64,000 nucleotides of DNA. Source: Holtermannia corniformis. Taxonomy: Eukaryota > Basidiomycota > Tremellomycetes > Holtermanniales. Shown piece after piece: positions 22,755-34,738 of the stretch. Position 1 is the first letter of the stretch. Each line of letters opens with the position of its first letter. The notes under the pieces are model-generated. The model was not told the origin of the DNA, did not search any database, and was given only the letters and a program-made list of their open reading frames with translations. The DNA lies in contig BCIJ01000001.1 of assembly GCA_001599935.1 (NCBI GenBank), forward strand, positions 64,277 through 128,276, written 5' to 3'. Made by a program: the position numbers and the translations under genes.

Positions 22755-23467
22755 TCACCACAAGGGCTGACAGCAATGGCAACTCAAACCTTTGCAGCCT
22801 GGCGCTGTGATGTCAACCTTAGAGAGGTGCTCCAGCCACTTCGCACGGGCTTTGTGGTCCGTTGGGAGGATCGATTTTTGAGTCTCCACAGCATCGAGGA
22901 ACGTGTAGCTGGGAACGGTCATGTGGTTGTAGATGTAGATTGCGGCGTCGCTGTCCACCTTGGAGTTCATCACTATTCTTAATTGTTCCAACGCGTAAGC
23001 GCCGCCAAATTCGGTAGTTGTCATCTTCAAGTGCGTGGCCAGTGCCAGGGCAAGCCTGTTGATATACGCCTGGCGGCAAATCTGTGTACGAGATGCATCA
23101 TCGCCTGAATGGATCGTAAGACAGACCGGGCCTTCTTTCAAGTCGACTCGAGCAGAGCACACGGCAGAGATACCTCGGAAGGCCACCAGGTACTTATACA
23201 GGCCAACGGACAGGAGCAATGAGATGGAGCCCTGTAGAATGGCTTCGAGTCGCTGCGACATCTTGACTGCGAGAAGGGACTTAGACGAGCAACGCTCTTG
23301 TGAAGGGAGGACGATCCAGAGAAGACGCTGCACCTCTGTCATTGCTCGACGAATTGCATCGACCAGTCTTCGCCAGGTGCGGGTGGATGGAGGTGTAGGC
23401 CTTGCCTTGTAACGTATTTGACGTATCGTTCGCGCAGGTGGCTCATTCGCAGGTGTGAATCATGCAT
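22755..23467 (-). CDS. hypothetical protein, gene model unresolved
   Basis: The main open frame is 23342-22755 (195 codons), with coherent amphipathic composition, for example EAILQGSISLLLSVGLYKYL and DSDAAIYIYNHMTVPSYTFL. It ends in a Cys-rich tail (GCKGLSCHCCQPLW). A second open segment, 23467-23340, lies just upstream in another frame (ATG at 23467; contains RMSHLRERYVKYVTRQG). The two overlap at an ATGA and probably belong to one gene joined by an intron I could not place, or they record a frameshift. No family is recognised, and there are no membrane helices beyond one weakly hydrophobic stretch. Confidence 0.45.
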
Positions 23468-23526
23468 TTCGTCCAGCCTAGAGTTGCGCCCGTATGCGTG
23501 GGGACAATGACGCGACGAGAAGGTGA

Positions 23527-24456
23527 CTATTTCTTTGCGCTGCCTGAAGCTGTACTGCGGTCCTTCAGCCACTTCTCGCGCGCTTTCTTGACAACGGGGT
23601 CCTCAGAGGCATCGGCATCATCGCTGAGGAATAGTTTTGGGTCGCAATCTAGATCATGTGATATTTGAGCAGCAGCCTGTGCTTCGATTTGACTTTGTCA
23701 GGCAAGCGTCTCGCGCGATCGCGCGGAGCTCAGCCCAATCAACGGAGCAACTCATTGCAAACGCCATCCTGAGGTTTTCAGCAATGCCTCAACCGATCGC
23801 AGATCTCATCGAGCTCGCGGCAATTGTTGGGCATACTACCTTCGGGCCTTTGCGATGCACGGTCATATAGTGCATCGCATCTCGATGATACAGCTTCGCT
23901 TCATTGTCCTTTCTACCGATCCTGTGTGGTCGCTCGTGGTCATCATTGGAAGGCATGGGACACTGCTCTTCTGGCACATCATAGGAACAGTCGAGCTCTT
24001 CGTGACCTGAACGAGAGAGTCGTGACGCACGGTTTGAGGCGTGGCAATGTACGCTGGTTGGTCGTTGAGTGGGGTCTAGTTTGGTCAACATCCAGCGAGT
24101 GGCCGTCTCGAAGCCGCAGCTCTCGAGTCGACCATGGCGCCGATTCCGCGCTGATCGCCCACGGATATTCAGTGGTCCCAACTTCTGGGTCGAGAATGTA
24201 TTCCGAATTGGATCAGTCCGTGGTGACCGGACTTGATGGTGATGGACCTCCACTTGTGAATTTCCCGTGCGGCATGAGCGGCATCGTTCCGGCCTCTTGC
24301 CTGCTGACTCGCGATAGGCAATTGTCTGCGCGCTATGGGCAGACGAGACGCGCACAGTCCACACACGGCTTTGAAACATAGCTTGCATTCTGCCTGGACG
24401 AGCACCGTACAGGTCACTGTGCGCAACTGACCAGGTCGGCGCGTAGAGGCGGGGCA
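23527..24456 (-). other. probable minus-strand coding remnants, structure unresolved
   Basis: A convincing C-terminal exon ends at 23527 with an acidic then basic tail (LFLSDDADASEDPVV followed by KKAREKWLKD). It is preceded by a good acceptor (CCTGAC...GCACAG). Upstream, about 23690-23800, another frame reads AENLRMAFAMSCSVDWAELR, which also looks coding. A 222-codon open frame lies at 24457-23789, and a competing frame shows CKLCFKAVCGLC (CxxC-x4-CxxC). I could not join these into a gene, and one or more may be chance. The region separates the preceding hypothetical gene from the MFS gene. Confidence 0.35.
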
Positions 24457-26448
24457 ATGCTGTCGGCGGAGCATCTTCCCAACTCGGACGAGGAAGCAGG
24501 TGTCGTCACACCGCGTACGCTCAGCATATCTCAAATCATGGCCGAGAAGGAAGACCCTTTCCTTGTCGCTTGGGATGGGCAAGATGACCCAGATGACCCC
24601 TTGAACATCAAGCTGTGGCGCAAATGGTCCGTGCTCGTCTGCTATTTGTTTGGGTGTTCGACTGATGCTGACTCGGCAGGGTCATGGTATTTGTAGTCAG
24701 CTTTGCAGCTGTCTGCGCCACATGCGACTCGTCAATGGCGTCCCTGACCTATCCTGGCATGCGCGCCGACTTTGGCGTCTCGCAAGAGGTCTGTGTGTTG
24801 TCGATCTCCTTATTCGTTGGGGGCCTGGGGTGTGGTCCGCGTGTGTGGTCGTGCGGCAGCGCGCTGTCAGAGCTGACAATACTCGGCAGTCTTCCTTGGG
24901 CCAATGTCCGAGTTCGTCGGGCGCCGCTGGACTTATCTCATTGCATTTGGGACGTTTTTCTGTGCGTCCACTATTGGTCTCATCAAGTCAGCACATGCTG
25001 ATTCCTGCAAGTGTTCAACTTTCCCGTCGCATTCGCAAATCACATTTCCGTCTTCCTCATCTTTCGCTTCTTGACTGGCTTCGCCGGGTCCGCCTTCCTG
25101 TCGGTTGTCGGCGGCACCGTATCGGACGTTTTCCACAACTACGAAGTCGGCCCGTACGTCCCTGGCTGCGCGACGCTCCAACTCAAACACTGACAGTTTA
25201 CCAGCCCCATGATGATAGTCAGCAGTGCGCCGTTCCTAGGCCCCGTCCTCGGCCCGCTTTTCAGCGGATTCATCAACGCAAATGTCAATTGGCGCTGGAC
25301 CTACTACGTCGTCATCGTCTGGGCGGCTGTTCAGTATGCCCTCATTGTACTCTTCGTACCAGAGACATTCGCGCCGGCTTTGCTGAGAGCAAAGGCGAAG
25401 CGGTTTGTTGGCCCGTTCAGTTCCCGTCGTCGCTGATACTGGTCGACATCTGCAGGCTCAGAGCGGAAACAGGCGATGATCGCTACCAGGCGGCTTCGGA
25501 GAGAAGCCAGAGATCCGTCAAGGAAGCGATGATTGCGAGTGTGAAGACACCGTTCAGTAAGTCTTGGTACCCGAGTGATCGCGCCTGGCGCTCACCTCTG
25601 GCTTCAGTCATTCTCGCGACCCAGCCCATGGCAGTCATCATCAATTGCTGGTGCGCGCTCATCTTGGGTATCCTGTACCTGAGCTTCGGCGGGTTCCCTT
25701 ATATGTTCCGGCTGGTCCATGGCTTGTGAGCAAGCCCGTCACAATATTGGCTCGCATCTTGACTGCGATCTCAGCTCGACCCAACAAATCGGCCTGTGCT
25801 TCCTCGGCATCGGTTTTGGCCAGATGGTCGCCATCGCCTCGACGCCGTTCTGGAACAAGTATGCTCACGTTCACAGCCAATCTCAGCTCATTGACTGACG
25901 CAAATGGCAGGCTGTACGAGCGCTCGGCAGCAAAGCACGGTGGCAAAGCGCCACCAGAAGCCCGGCTACAAATGGGGATTCTGGGCGCCATCTGCTGTCC
26001 GGTCGGGCTCTTCATCTTTGCGTTCACTTCATACCGCTCTGTACACTGGAGTACGTACTCGGCCGCGCTGCCCCTCACGTACTCGGCTGATCGGACCAGT
26101 CGTGCCCATTATGGGGTCGGCGTTCTTTGGCGTTGGCATGGTTCTGGCTTTCACGTCAAGCTTCACTTTCCTCGTCGAGTGCGTTCTTCCCCATCCTTGT
26201 GGAACACCGAACTGACCGACGGCAGTGCGTACCGACCAGTGGCAGCGAGCGCCATGGCGTCCAATTCGTTTGTTCGATCCGCATTCGCCGCCGGCTTTCC
26301 TTTATTCGGCACACAAATGTACGACCGCCTTGGCGTCGTCGGGGCCAGTGCGTTGCTCGCCGGTCTCCTTGCCCTCGCTGCGCCCTTCCCATTCATCTTC
26401 TACAAGTATGGCGCGCGCATTCGAGCTCGTTCAAAATTCGCCGTCTAG
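24457..26448 (+). CDS. MFS drug:H+ antiporter (DHA1-type) transporter
   Basis: Multi-exon gene. The cytosolic N-terminus carries WDGQDDPDDPLNIKLWRKW, the fungal DHA1 entry motif; the first intron splits that final Trp codon. Membrane helices follow: VFVVSFAAVCATCDSSMASL, the loop SEFVGRRWTY (family motif A region), ISVFLIFRFLTGFAGSAFLS, the antiporter segment SAPFLGPVLGPLFSGFI, then NWRWTYYVVIVWAAVQYALI. A central loop comes next, and the C-terminal half ends LGVVGASALLAGLLALAAPF. Twelve helices are expected. Relatives export drugs, polyamines or small toxic compounds at the plasma membrane; the substrate here is unknown. The stop is 77 bp from the convergent CHL1 stop. Confidence 0.88.
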
Positions 26449-26525
26449 CCGTCTCCACTGTCATACTGTTGCATGGCATTGCATAGGTGCACGCGTAAAG
26501 TAGACTGGACATGTATAGTACAGCA

Positions 26526-29500
26526 TCATTGCCGTTTGGCCCGAAAAAAAGCGGCGACAGCTTTGGCGGCATCACCGTATGCGTCTTGAGAGCGGACGTC
26601 TTGGCCGATCCATTTGGGCAGTTTTGAGCGGATCCGGGAAGACGAGTAGCGTTTGTCGAGTAGCAGGATGCAGGCGTAGTCGCCTGCGTGCCGGATAGCT
26701 CGGCCTAGGTCATCGTCAAAGGTGTTCCGTGTGAAGCATGTCAGCAACGCACCAATGGACTGGTTGACGGCTCGCATGCAGATGTTCTATCCGGTCAGCA
26801 GGGCAGAGCTGCAAGGCGCCGCACATACCTCGTACAGCTCGCGACCAGCATTGGCATCGGCACCAGGCAGGCTCTCGACGTAGCGCATACGTTCGCGTAG
26901 CTCAACAGATCCGACGTTGGCGAACGGCAGACCGACCATAACCACGCAGCGGCCTAGACCGTCGGAGAAGTTGATGCCTGACGTGGTCAGCACGGGCTGC
27001 GTGCTTGGGTGCGACAGCAAACGCACCTTCGGAGAGCTTTGCGCCAACGACCGCGAAGAGGAGCGCGCCACTTCGTCGAGGTCCCGTTGCGACGGGAGCG
27101 GCAGGCTGTTCACAGCGTCAGAGAGCATTGAATCCCCTCATATCGGCTCACTGTCGACACGGCCAGCGAGTAGAGACGCAGGACATCCTCGACTTCACCG
27201 CTCGTCTGCGGTTCGTAGAACACCTACAGCCATATGAACAGCCGAACTCGAGCGAAACCAGTCACGACACACCTGCTTCTTGTTGCCCAACTTGTCTAGA
27301 AGCCCGCTCGCGCCCCAGAACGCCTTGACCTTCTCCAAGAAAACGTACGACGGCAAGAATACCACGACTCCGTCCGGGACAAGCCCGGCCATCGAGAGGA
27401 TGACGGCACCGAGTTCGGTCAACTATCGGCGAGCAGGCCGTCAGTCCAGAGACAAGGAGTCAGGTAAAATACGCACCATTGCATCATCACCGCGCTTGTC
27501 AAACTTGAACTCGAATTCGAGTTTGCGAGGTCCGCGGTGCAAGACTTGAGTAAGGAGGTTCTCCTTCGGTATGACGTGCGGGCATGATAGGGTCGAGAAT
27601 CGCGATGGCGGCAACGAGGGGAAGAGTTGGCGTAAAAAGTCGCTGATCTGTCGACGAGTTAGCGCATCCAATCAACCGTATGCAGCGGGTCGTACCGGCT
27701 CCATGGTCCCGCCTGCCAAGACCACGCTCCTGGCCTCCTCTACGACCTGACGGAAGCGCTCGGCCGGGTTCAGCAGCATGTACTTGAGCGTCACTCTCTT
27801 GCCGAGGTCATCGGCCGATGTCTTGCTTGCCGGCGCGAGGGAGAGCAGAACACGACCATCGTCACTTGCGTCTGTGAGCGACAGCAAAAAGGACTCGACG
27901 CGGTGAAATGCCGCGATCGCCGAGTGGGAATGGCTGCTGTCCGCCAAAGCCTTTGTGCTGCTGGCGTGCTCTGCGTAGGATTGATCAGCTTCCGTTTGAC
28001 GCTTGATAGCGGACGCACCCTTTGCCCTGGCCCTCTCCATCTGTCGTTCGGTATAGCCACTGACTTTCCTCGCCAGCTTGCTCTCCTTCAAATACGCTAC
28101 GAGCGCCACCAAATTGATCTGATCGCCGGTACCGCCGATCCGCCGCATCAGCTCGTTCACATCTAGCATCTCCTCCTTGCTTCGTGTTTTGCAGTCTTCA
28201 GCCCAGCTCGTTGCGAGTTTGACGAGCGCGTTGAGCAGCGTCACGACTTGGCCGACTTGCAGGGCATGGATCGGTTTGAGGCGGGTTCGAAAGCGTTTGT
28301 GGTAGACTTGGAGTTGGTGCAGGGCTGTCGTTATGTGCTGGAGTGGGAAGGAGACGGAGTGGATTGAAAGTAGGGTGTCGATCAGGTCTGGGGATGTGAG
28401 CCAAACAGGATGCGAGGTCCCTACGATGGACATACTGTGCGCTTCGTCAATAACGACGACTTGTCCTTTAAGATTGATTCCAAGCGCCTCTCTCGCGTTC
28501 TTCTGCAACAGGAGGTTGTACGGCAGACTGACGAGCTGTGGATCATTAGCTGCGCTAGCCCCACCGAATTGCGAGGGGACATACCTGGGCCTGCTTGACA
28601 GCCCTCCTTGTCGCATAGTACGGACACACACACATCTCCTTGCCTGTCACCACGACGTCCTCGATATCACGAACGGTCGCCTGTCTCGCGTCAGTCTCAT
28701 CCACTCGAAGATCACTAGGACCCACAAGCACAGCATCGCGCGCATCGAGCATTGCGCCCTCGTCTTCTTTGCTCGGCAGGTACTCGCACCGCGATTTGGC
28801 GTCTACATCGTGTTCATCCAGCTATTGCCACCACCTGTACCAACACCTACCCGATTTTTGGAGGTCGATACACGCTTCGTTCATTCGCTCATCGCCTGCG
28901 CGGCGCCCGATCGCTCGGACCTATCACGCGTAAGCTGAGACGAAGGAACGTCAGCAAGCCGTACTTTTTCATTGATGCACAGCTGCTTGCGCCCTCCCAG
29001 CGGCACCATCCTCGTGCCACCAGTCGAGCCGCCGATTGCGGGATCCTCGGCGTCGGCATCAATGGCGGCATCGGTCACGTTCGCATGAGGGAACGAAGTC
29101 TTGAGCAGCTCGGACGTCAGCTGGCGGAGTTGGGTATGAGTCCGCGACGTGTAGTAGATCTAGGAGGCTAAGCGACTGTTTGGTGCGAGATCGACTTGGA
29201 CTGACTTTCGGCACGTCCTCTTCCTCTTCCTCCTCGGCCTGCTTCGGACGACCCGCTTCGATCCTATGTTTCGCATCAGCACATCGTGTATGCGACTACA
29301 AAGCCGCTCACTTGGCCATCAACGCCTTGACCTCTGGTGACAGATTATCATCGCCATCACCGCCACCACTCTCACCCGCCGCGTCTTCGGGCAGAAACGC
29401 CGCCTCATCATCCTCCTCGCTATCCCTGGCCAGCTCTGGCACGATTTTCGGCCGCTTAGCGACGCGCCCGAAAAGACCTGCACGTTTCTTCGCGCTCTCG

Positions 29501-29984
29501 CGCTCCTTGCGCCGTGCGGCGTCTAGGCGGTCTTGCAGGATCTGCTGGGACGCTCGAAGGTCTCGGATCCGCGAGTTGATGGCGTGCGTGAGAACCCAGG
29601 GCGGGTCTGTGCTGATCAGCGCGAGCAGCTTTGAAGTGGAAAGACGCACCATCAGCACTGTCTTTGGCCATCTTCTCACGCAAGGAAGCTTCCGCATGCT
29701 CGCTCAGCCGAGTTTGGTGGGCGGCAAGCCAGCTCAGCGTAGCTGTCAGCAACGACAGTGATTTGCCCGTACCCGTCGGGGACTCGACCTGTATGCTTGA
29801 TCAGTCTTTAGATGCCCACGGCAGAGCTCAGCCAGCTTACGATCGCGACCTTGCCTTGCTCGATGGCGGCAAAGACGGTTTGCATGAGCTCGAGTTGGAT
29901 CGCATATGGTTGCGGGTAGGGAAACGGGAAGCTGTTGGGAGTTGGCAGGGACGGAAGAGGGAGGTCTACGCCGTCTGCTCCCAT
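26526..29984 (-). CDS. CHL1: Fe-S DNA helicase Chl1/DDX11
   Basis: Starts at the ATG at 29984 ([13 protein letters not shown]). The first conserved block is [20 protein letters not shown], followed after a spliced intron by Walker [14 protein letters not shown]. The Chl1-type motif [15 protein letters not shown] follows. Four Fe-S cysteines are found in [21 protein letters not shown] and EMCVCPYY. The DEAH box is [10 protein letters not shown], and motif VI is AVNQSIGRAIRH. The protein ends FFRAKRQ. This XPD/Rad3-family 5'-3' helicase supports sister-chromatid cohesion and G-quadruplex processing. Approximate length is 850 residues, normal for the family. The last intron lies inside motif VI, between QSIG and RAIRH. 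It is divergent from CLPP with 448 bp between the starts. Confidence 0.93.
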
Positions 29985-30432
29985 GGTGGACAGCTGCTGA
30001 TCGCGCTGCGGCGGTGTTCAGCAAAAGTTGAGCCAGAGTAGAGACGCGGTCGAGGAGACGCGTCGGAGATGAGCGAGACCACGTGGCAGTTGCAGTCGGA
30101 CAGCAAGGCTGGCGCGGGAGTCTTCTCAGCTCTACAGCATGCATGCAGCGATACCAAGTATACCAAGCCTGACATTGACCCATGTTCACATTGCTCAGAG
30201 CTCTCGGGTTGACACGATCCCATCCTGTCGGACCCATTCAGCTGAAACTGTGACCACCGTGGGAAACCCAGTCGATTCGCCACCGCCGCGTTTCACCTCC
30301 ACTTGGGGGCTCGTTGTCCTCGAGCTTCACCACCCGCATATCAGCTCGCCCTCTGCGTTCCATCATCCCCTCGCCGTCTTCCTTACACACCAACTGCAGT
30401 ATCCTATTCTCCTTCGCTCAGATAAATACAGG

Positions 30433-31421
30433 ATGAGCCGCATTTTCTCTCGGTCACTGGCATCAACTTCCAAGACGGCTCTTGCGGCATCACGGAGCCG
30501 AGCGTCGCCGTTTGGGTTTACGCCGTTGGGACATGTGGACGCAGCTGCGAACCCGGCTGTGCACGGGACGCTCGTGCCAATGGTCGTCGAGCAGACGGTA
30601 TGTCGATTCCGTTCTCGCGAAACGAGCTGACGGCTCAGGCCCGCGGTGAACGAAGCTACGACATCTACTCCAGACTGCTCAAAGAGCGCGTGATTTTCCT
30701 CGGTCCCGTTCGTATCTACCTTTTCACCCTGCTTGACTCCGCTGACGCTCACAGGTCTCCGACTCGCCCTCGACACTCCTAACCGCCCAGCTGCTCTTCC
30801 TCGAAGCCGAGGACTCTTCCAAGCCGATCAAGCTGTACATCAACTCGCCCGGGGGGAGCGTGACGGCCGGTCTGGCCATCTACGATACGATGCAGTATAT
30901 TGCCCCGCCGGTCCATACGTTCTGTATGGGCCAGGCGGCGAGTATGGGCAGTCTGCTGTTAGCCGGTGGTGCGTGGCGCTCATTACGTAGAGAATGGTCC
31001 ACTGATCCGGATGTGTAGGTGAGAAAGGACACCGGTATACGCTACCAAACTCTAGTGTCATGATCCACCGTACGTTTCGTCGCATTAGTTGTTAGCGACT
31101 GGCACTGACGGCCGACGGCAGAACCCTCGGGCGGCGCGTCAGGCCAAGCATCCGACATCTCGATCCACGCCAAAGAGATCCTCCGGATCCGCGCCCTCTT
31201 GACCGACATTTACGCACAGCACTGTACTGGCCAAGCCGAGACGACTGAGAATGCGCGAGCGAGGTTTGGTCCGTGGGATTGCTGTTCTGCTTTCACGACA
31301 CTCGTACTGATGGTGTGCAGAGCGCGCACTGGAACGGGATTATTACATGACGGCGCAGGAAGCGCTTGCGTTTGGCTTGGTGGATAAGATTGTAGACAAG
31401 CGGCCGGCGCCGGCTGTATAG
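30433..31421 (+). CDS. CLPP: mitochondrial ATP-dependent Clp protease proteolytic subunit
   Basis: The N-terminus [20 protein letters not shown] is Arg/Ser-rich, lacks acidic residues and looks like a mitochondrial presequence. ClpP motifs run in order: [58 protein letters not shown], the nucleophile segment [16 protein letters not shown], the catalytic-His segment [15 protein letters not shown], and [18 protein letters not shown] with the third triad residue. Five introns interrupt it, one within the codon after MIH. Ser, His and Asp are all present, so the enzyme should be active as a heptameric barrel in the matrix with ClpX. Saccharomycete yeasts lack ClpP, so its presence fits a basidiomycete. 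Confidence 0.93.
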
Positions 31422-32081
31422 ACTGATGCATGTGTGGGACGCGTGCTGTGAGAGGTCATTCTGAGAGGTGACGACGGCACGAGTCGCTCTGGCTCGTGTC
31501 ACAGTAGGTCAGGGCTGTGTGCAAGTACCATGTCAGTACTGCGAGGGACCTCAGCTTGCCTAGTCCACAAGGTAGGGGATCGGCCATGCTAACAAGCTGC
31601 CAATTATAGTCGTTGCAAACGTTGGGACGTGCACATAGCATACACCAAGCTCGTGATGATAGTCGAGACCGCCGCAGGACATGACGGATGCCCATGCCGG
31701 ACTTGCTGTTCAGATGTCAAACGACCGGGTGACCTCGGCCATCGATGGCGAGCACGGGGATCTCTGCTCCTGCTGATATGCTGCCCGCGCTGGTATTTGG
31801 TTCCCGCGCCACGTGGCGATCGAGTGTGGCGATCCGAGTGTGGCGCGTCGGATTTAGTGCGCCACTCGCGCCAGTAGCTATCGGCGTTAACAGCTTTTCG
31901 CTCTATCTCCTCGGCGAAGATTCCCGTTTCCCCTCCCCTGCCCGCCTGCCGCCGCCCGTTTTGGTCGAGCGGTGGGTCAGCGTGGTCCCTCGTAGTCCTC
32001 AAGTCACAAAACTTCAAGCCTACCGTGGGTAGTGCGATCACCGTGGGTGACATTGACTGATCCGACTGGAACAGACCCATC
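31422..32081. other. 660-bp region upstream of the ribosomal protein gene
   Basis: No gene is supported here. It contains the CLPP 3' end and, near 31930-31970, a C-rich pyrimidine stretch that could be the promoter or transcription start of the ribosomal protein gene. Confidence 0.5.
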
Positions 32082-33114
32082 ATGGCTGTCGGCAAAAACA
32101 AGCGCCTTTCCAAGGGGAAGAAGGGGATTAAGAAGAAGGTCGTGGACCCCTTCTCGCGCAAGGGTGTGTAGCGTGTGGATGGATGGGCCCGGGCTGACAG
32201 TCGGCAACAGAGTGGTATGACATCAAGGCCCCTTCATTCTTCGAGACCAAGAACGTCGGCAAGACCCTTGTCAACCGGTCCCAGGGCTTGAGTGCGTAGC
32301 ATGCAGTGTCGAGGGCGTCGAGGGTGGGACTGATTGGTCGACAGAGAACGCCAACGACTCGCTCAAGGGCCGCATTGTCGAGGTCTCGCTCGCCGATTTG
32401 AACAACGACCAGGAGCACAGCTTCCGGAAGATCAAGTTGAGGGTTGAGGAAGTGTCGGTGCGTCGTGTGTGTACTGGAGGACTCGGGAGCTGACCGTGCA
32501 TTTTGTCTCGCCGTCCCTCGCTACCCATCCCTCGCCCACTGTCACAATCCCATTCTACCCCTACAGGGCAAGAACTGCTTGACCTCGTTCCACGGCATGG
32601 ACTTTACGACCGACAAGCTCCGGTCGATTGTTAAGAAGTGGCAAACTTTGATCGAGGCCCACGTCGACGTCAAGACGACCGACGGCTACCTCATCCGCCT
32701 GTTCGCCATCGGCTTCACCAAGCGCAACTACAACCAGGTCAAGAAGACTACGTACGCCCAGTCGTCCCAAGTCCGCGAGATCCGCCAAAAGATGTTCGAG
32801 ATCATGAAGCGCGAGGCCGAGGGCTCCGACCTCAAAGAGCTCGTTCAAAAGTTTGTGCCCGAGAGCATTGGCCGTGAGATCGAAAAGGCGGCAAAGGGCA
32901 TCTACCCTTTGCAAAACGTCTACGTTCGCAAGGCCAAGATCCTCAAGGCCCCCAAGCTCGACCTCTCAAAGCTCTTGGAGACTCACGGCGAGGCCACCGA
33001 CGTGAGTGCCCCGTGCTCTCTTTCTGTAACAGCACTGACAATTCATAGGCGTCCGGCTCAAAGGTCGTCAAGTCGGGCGACTTTGTCGAGCCCGAGATCC
33101 TCAACTCGGTCTAG
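32082..33114 (+). CDS. RPS1: 40S ribosomal protein eS1 (S3A/Rps1)
   Basis: Five exons starting [19 protein letters not shown]. Introns lie after FSRK, after SQGL, after VEEVS and after EATD, each with clean GT-AG. Hallmarks are [57 protein letters not shown] and [19 protein letters not shown]. The C-terminus is [20 protein letters not shown]. It is a structural component of the small subunit platform, near the mRNA exit. Length (about 260 residues) is normal. Its codon choice is strongly biased to C-ending codons compared with the small orphan genes beside it, consistent with high expression. Confidence 0.96.
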
Positions 33115-33307
33115 GCGGTCTGGACGAGTTTGTATTCTAGGGCAGGATGCAGCACCCTCATGATGACTCGAGGCCGAGGCCATGTGCACTCTCACCGCCT
33201 GCCTCTTTTGACCAGCGGCTTTGCCAGTCTTCGCTCGTCACTTGCCTTCGCATCTCACCGCTGGCACCTATGCAGTGCACTCTACAACCCCACATTCAAT
33301 CACAATC

Positions 33308-33589
33308 ATGAGCACTCCCTCGCACGACTCATTGATAGAGTCACTGCTTCGCGTCAGAAACCGCAAACCCTGACTCTTCACGCAAAGCGTGCACGGCTGC
33401 CTGTTCAACCCTGAAAGACACTTGGTCTGCCTTGAAGCCAAGTGTGAGATCTGTCGAGCGACACGAGTCGTGACCTCGACGCGCCAAGTGGGTACCGCCG
33501 CGCCAAGTCAGGACGAGGCTATGCGTAAGATATGGGTACAGGATCCTTCAAAGGCTGAAGCTGCGGGTTTGGCGGTCGCCGACCTTTGA
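33308..33589 (+). CDS. small CxxC orphan protein, family member 1
   Basis: Two exons, 33308-33339 and 33388-33589, 77 residues. The 48-nt intron has a CCCTGAC branch and a CAAAG acceptor. The protein shows CLEAKCEICRATRVV, a candidate metal-binding pair (CEIC), and then the C-terminal motif EAMRKIWVQDPSKAEAAG followed by LAVADL. The same two elements recur in the next two genes, which identifies a tandem family. No signal peptide or membrane helix is present. The function is unknown and no named domain is recognised. Confidence 0.6.
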
Positions 33590-33754
33590 CTTGGAGCAAT
33601 ACGAAGACTCGGTCTTACCGTATGCGCACTGGCGCAAATGACAGCGATTGTTCCTTGGAGTTCCTTGACGAAGGCTCGCTCTGCTGTGCCTTCGTACGCC
33701 GTATGGTGGCAAGATAAGATGGACACTAGTGTGTCTCACCATAGTAGATTCGTC

Positions 33755-34420
33755 ATGACCACCGCTATCAACGGCACGGACGTCTGGATTTCCGTCTCAG
33801 CAACTCCCCATCGACCGTCGTGTACCCCCGACGACTGGGAATTCAGGTGCTTCAAACGGGTACCCCCAAATGTTGTCAACCCCACTGAGCAAACAGTCGT
33901 GCTGACTCTGAGGGCCTCGCCGAGAGAAGGCGATAGCCCGAAAGGAGAGGCAAGATCGACGCAGCGATCGGCCTCGGGGAAGCGGGACTCTAGATCGCGC
34001 GATGCGGAAAGCTAAGTTCTGCACTCGAGGGCTCTGGAGGATCGACGAGAGAGAATAGGTAGAACACTATAATATTCGAGCAATGGAGATACAACAAGAG
34101 ACGAGAGAAACAAAAGGGCGCGCGCAGGCGCGGCCGCACCGCCGCAGCGCACAGACAGTGGTGTGATAGCACCAGTGGCACTTGGCGAGGCGGTCTCCTC
34201 GCATCCCGCACGTGGCAAAGCCATAGGCGTGACACTGACGGCCCTGTGTGACAAGTGCGGTACAGACCGCATGATCGCTACGAAGCGCGATATAAATTGG
34301 GATCTCTCGACTCAGGAGGAGTGGAGGGAGGCAATGCGCGAGACCTGGACCGAGTACCCGGCAGAGGCAGAGGCTAAGGGCATGAAGGTTCCCGACTTTT
34401 GTCCCGCGACGTCCGAGTAA
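33755..34420 (+). CDS. small CxxC orphan protein, family member 2, with a long intron or insertion
   Basis: Exon 1 (33755-33859) encodes a segment ending HRPSCTPDDWEFRCFKR, matching the N-terminal C...W pattern of member 3. The second part, open from about 34163 and ending at 34420, carries TLTALCDKCGTDRM and the family tail EAMRETWTEYPAEAEAKG with VPDF. The best in-frame splice is 33860-34189 (330 nt), far above the usual 45-60 nt, so the acceptor is uncertain. The intervening DNA is purine-rich with a TATAATATT element near 34070, and it may be an insertion or the promoter of a separate second gene. Alternatively, the two halves are two genes. Confidence 0.45.
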
Positions 34421-34738
34421 TCCCTGATCAGGATCTCGCTACGTCGTACTGCTGAAAGACTATGAAGCTTCACCGTGCACAGCCATAAGAAGGCAACTCG
34501 AACCACAATCAGCGGTCGTACGACCCGAACATACTCCACAGAGAAATTCCATCCTCTCATCTACTGCAGCGTCCTTTGTCGCATCGTTTCCCCAGTAGAC
34601 CTTCTGCGCGCCACCAACCCGAAATCCTGACCGCAATTTCGAGGTCAATGTAACCTTGCCCCTTGTCATGCCTTCGACGGGTAAGTTTGGAGTTACAAAA
34701 GCGAGTCTAGAGCGACACGCGCGCCATCATTAGCCAGC

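Noticed and set aside
23789..24457. 222-codon minus-strand frame as a gene
   Set aside because: Its composition is erratic, no domain fits, and competing coding-looking frames overlap it.
31604..32161. Minus-strand 185-codon frame opposite the ribosomal protein gene start
   Set aside because: It is antisense to RPS1 sequence and its codon use and composition look like a shadow.
33638..34015. 125-codon frame as an independent gene
   Set aside because: Its first part matches the N-terminus of CxxC member 2, while the remainder is Arg/Ser-rich read-through into the long intron-like gap.
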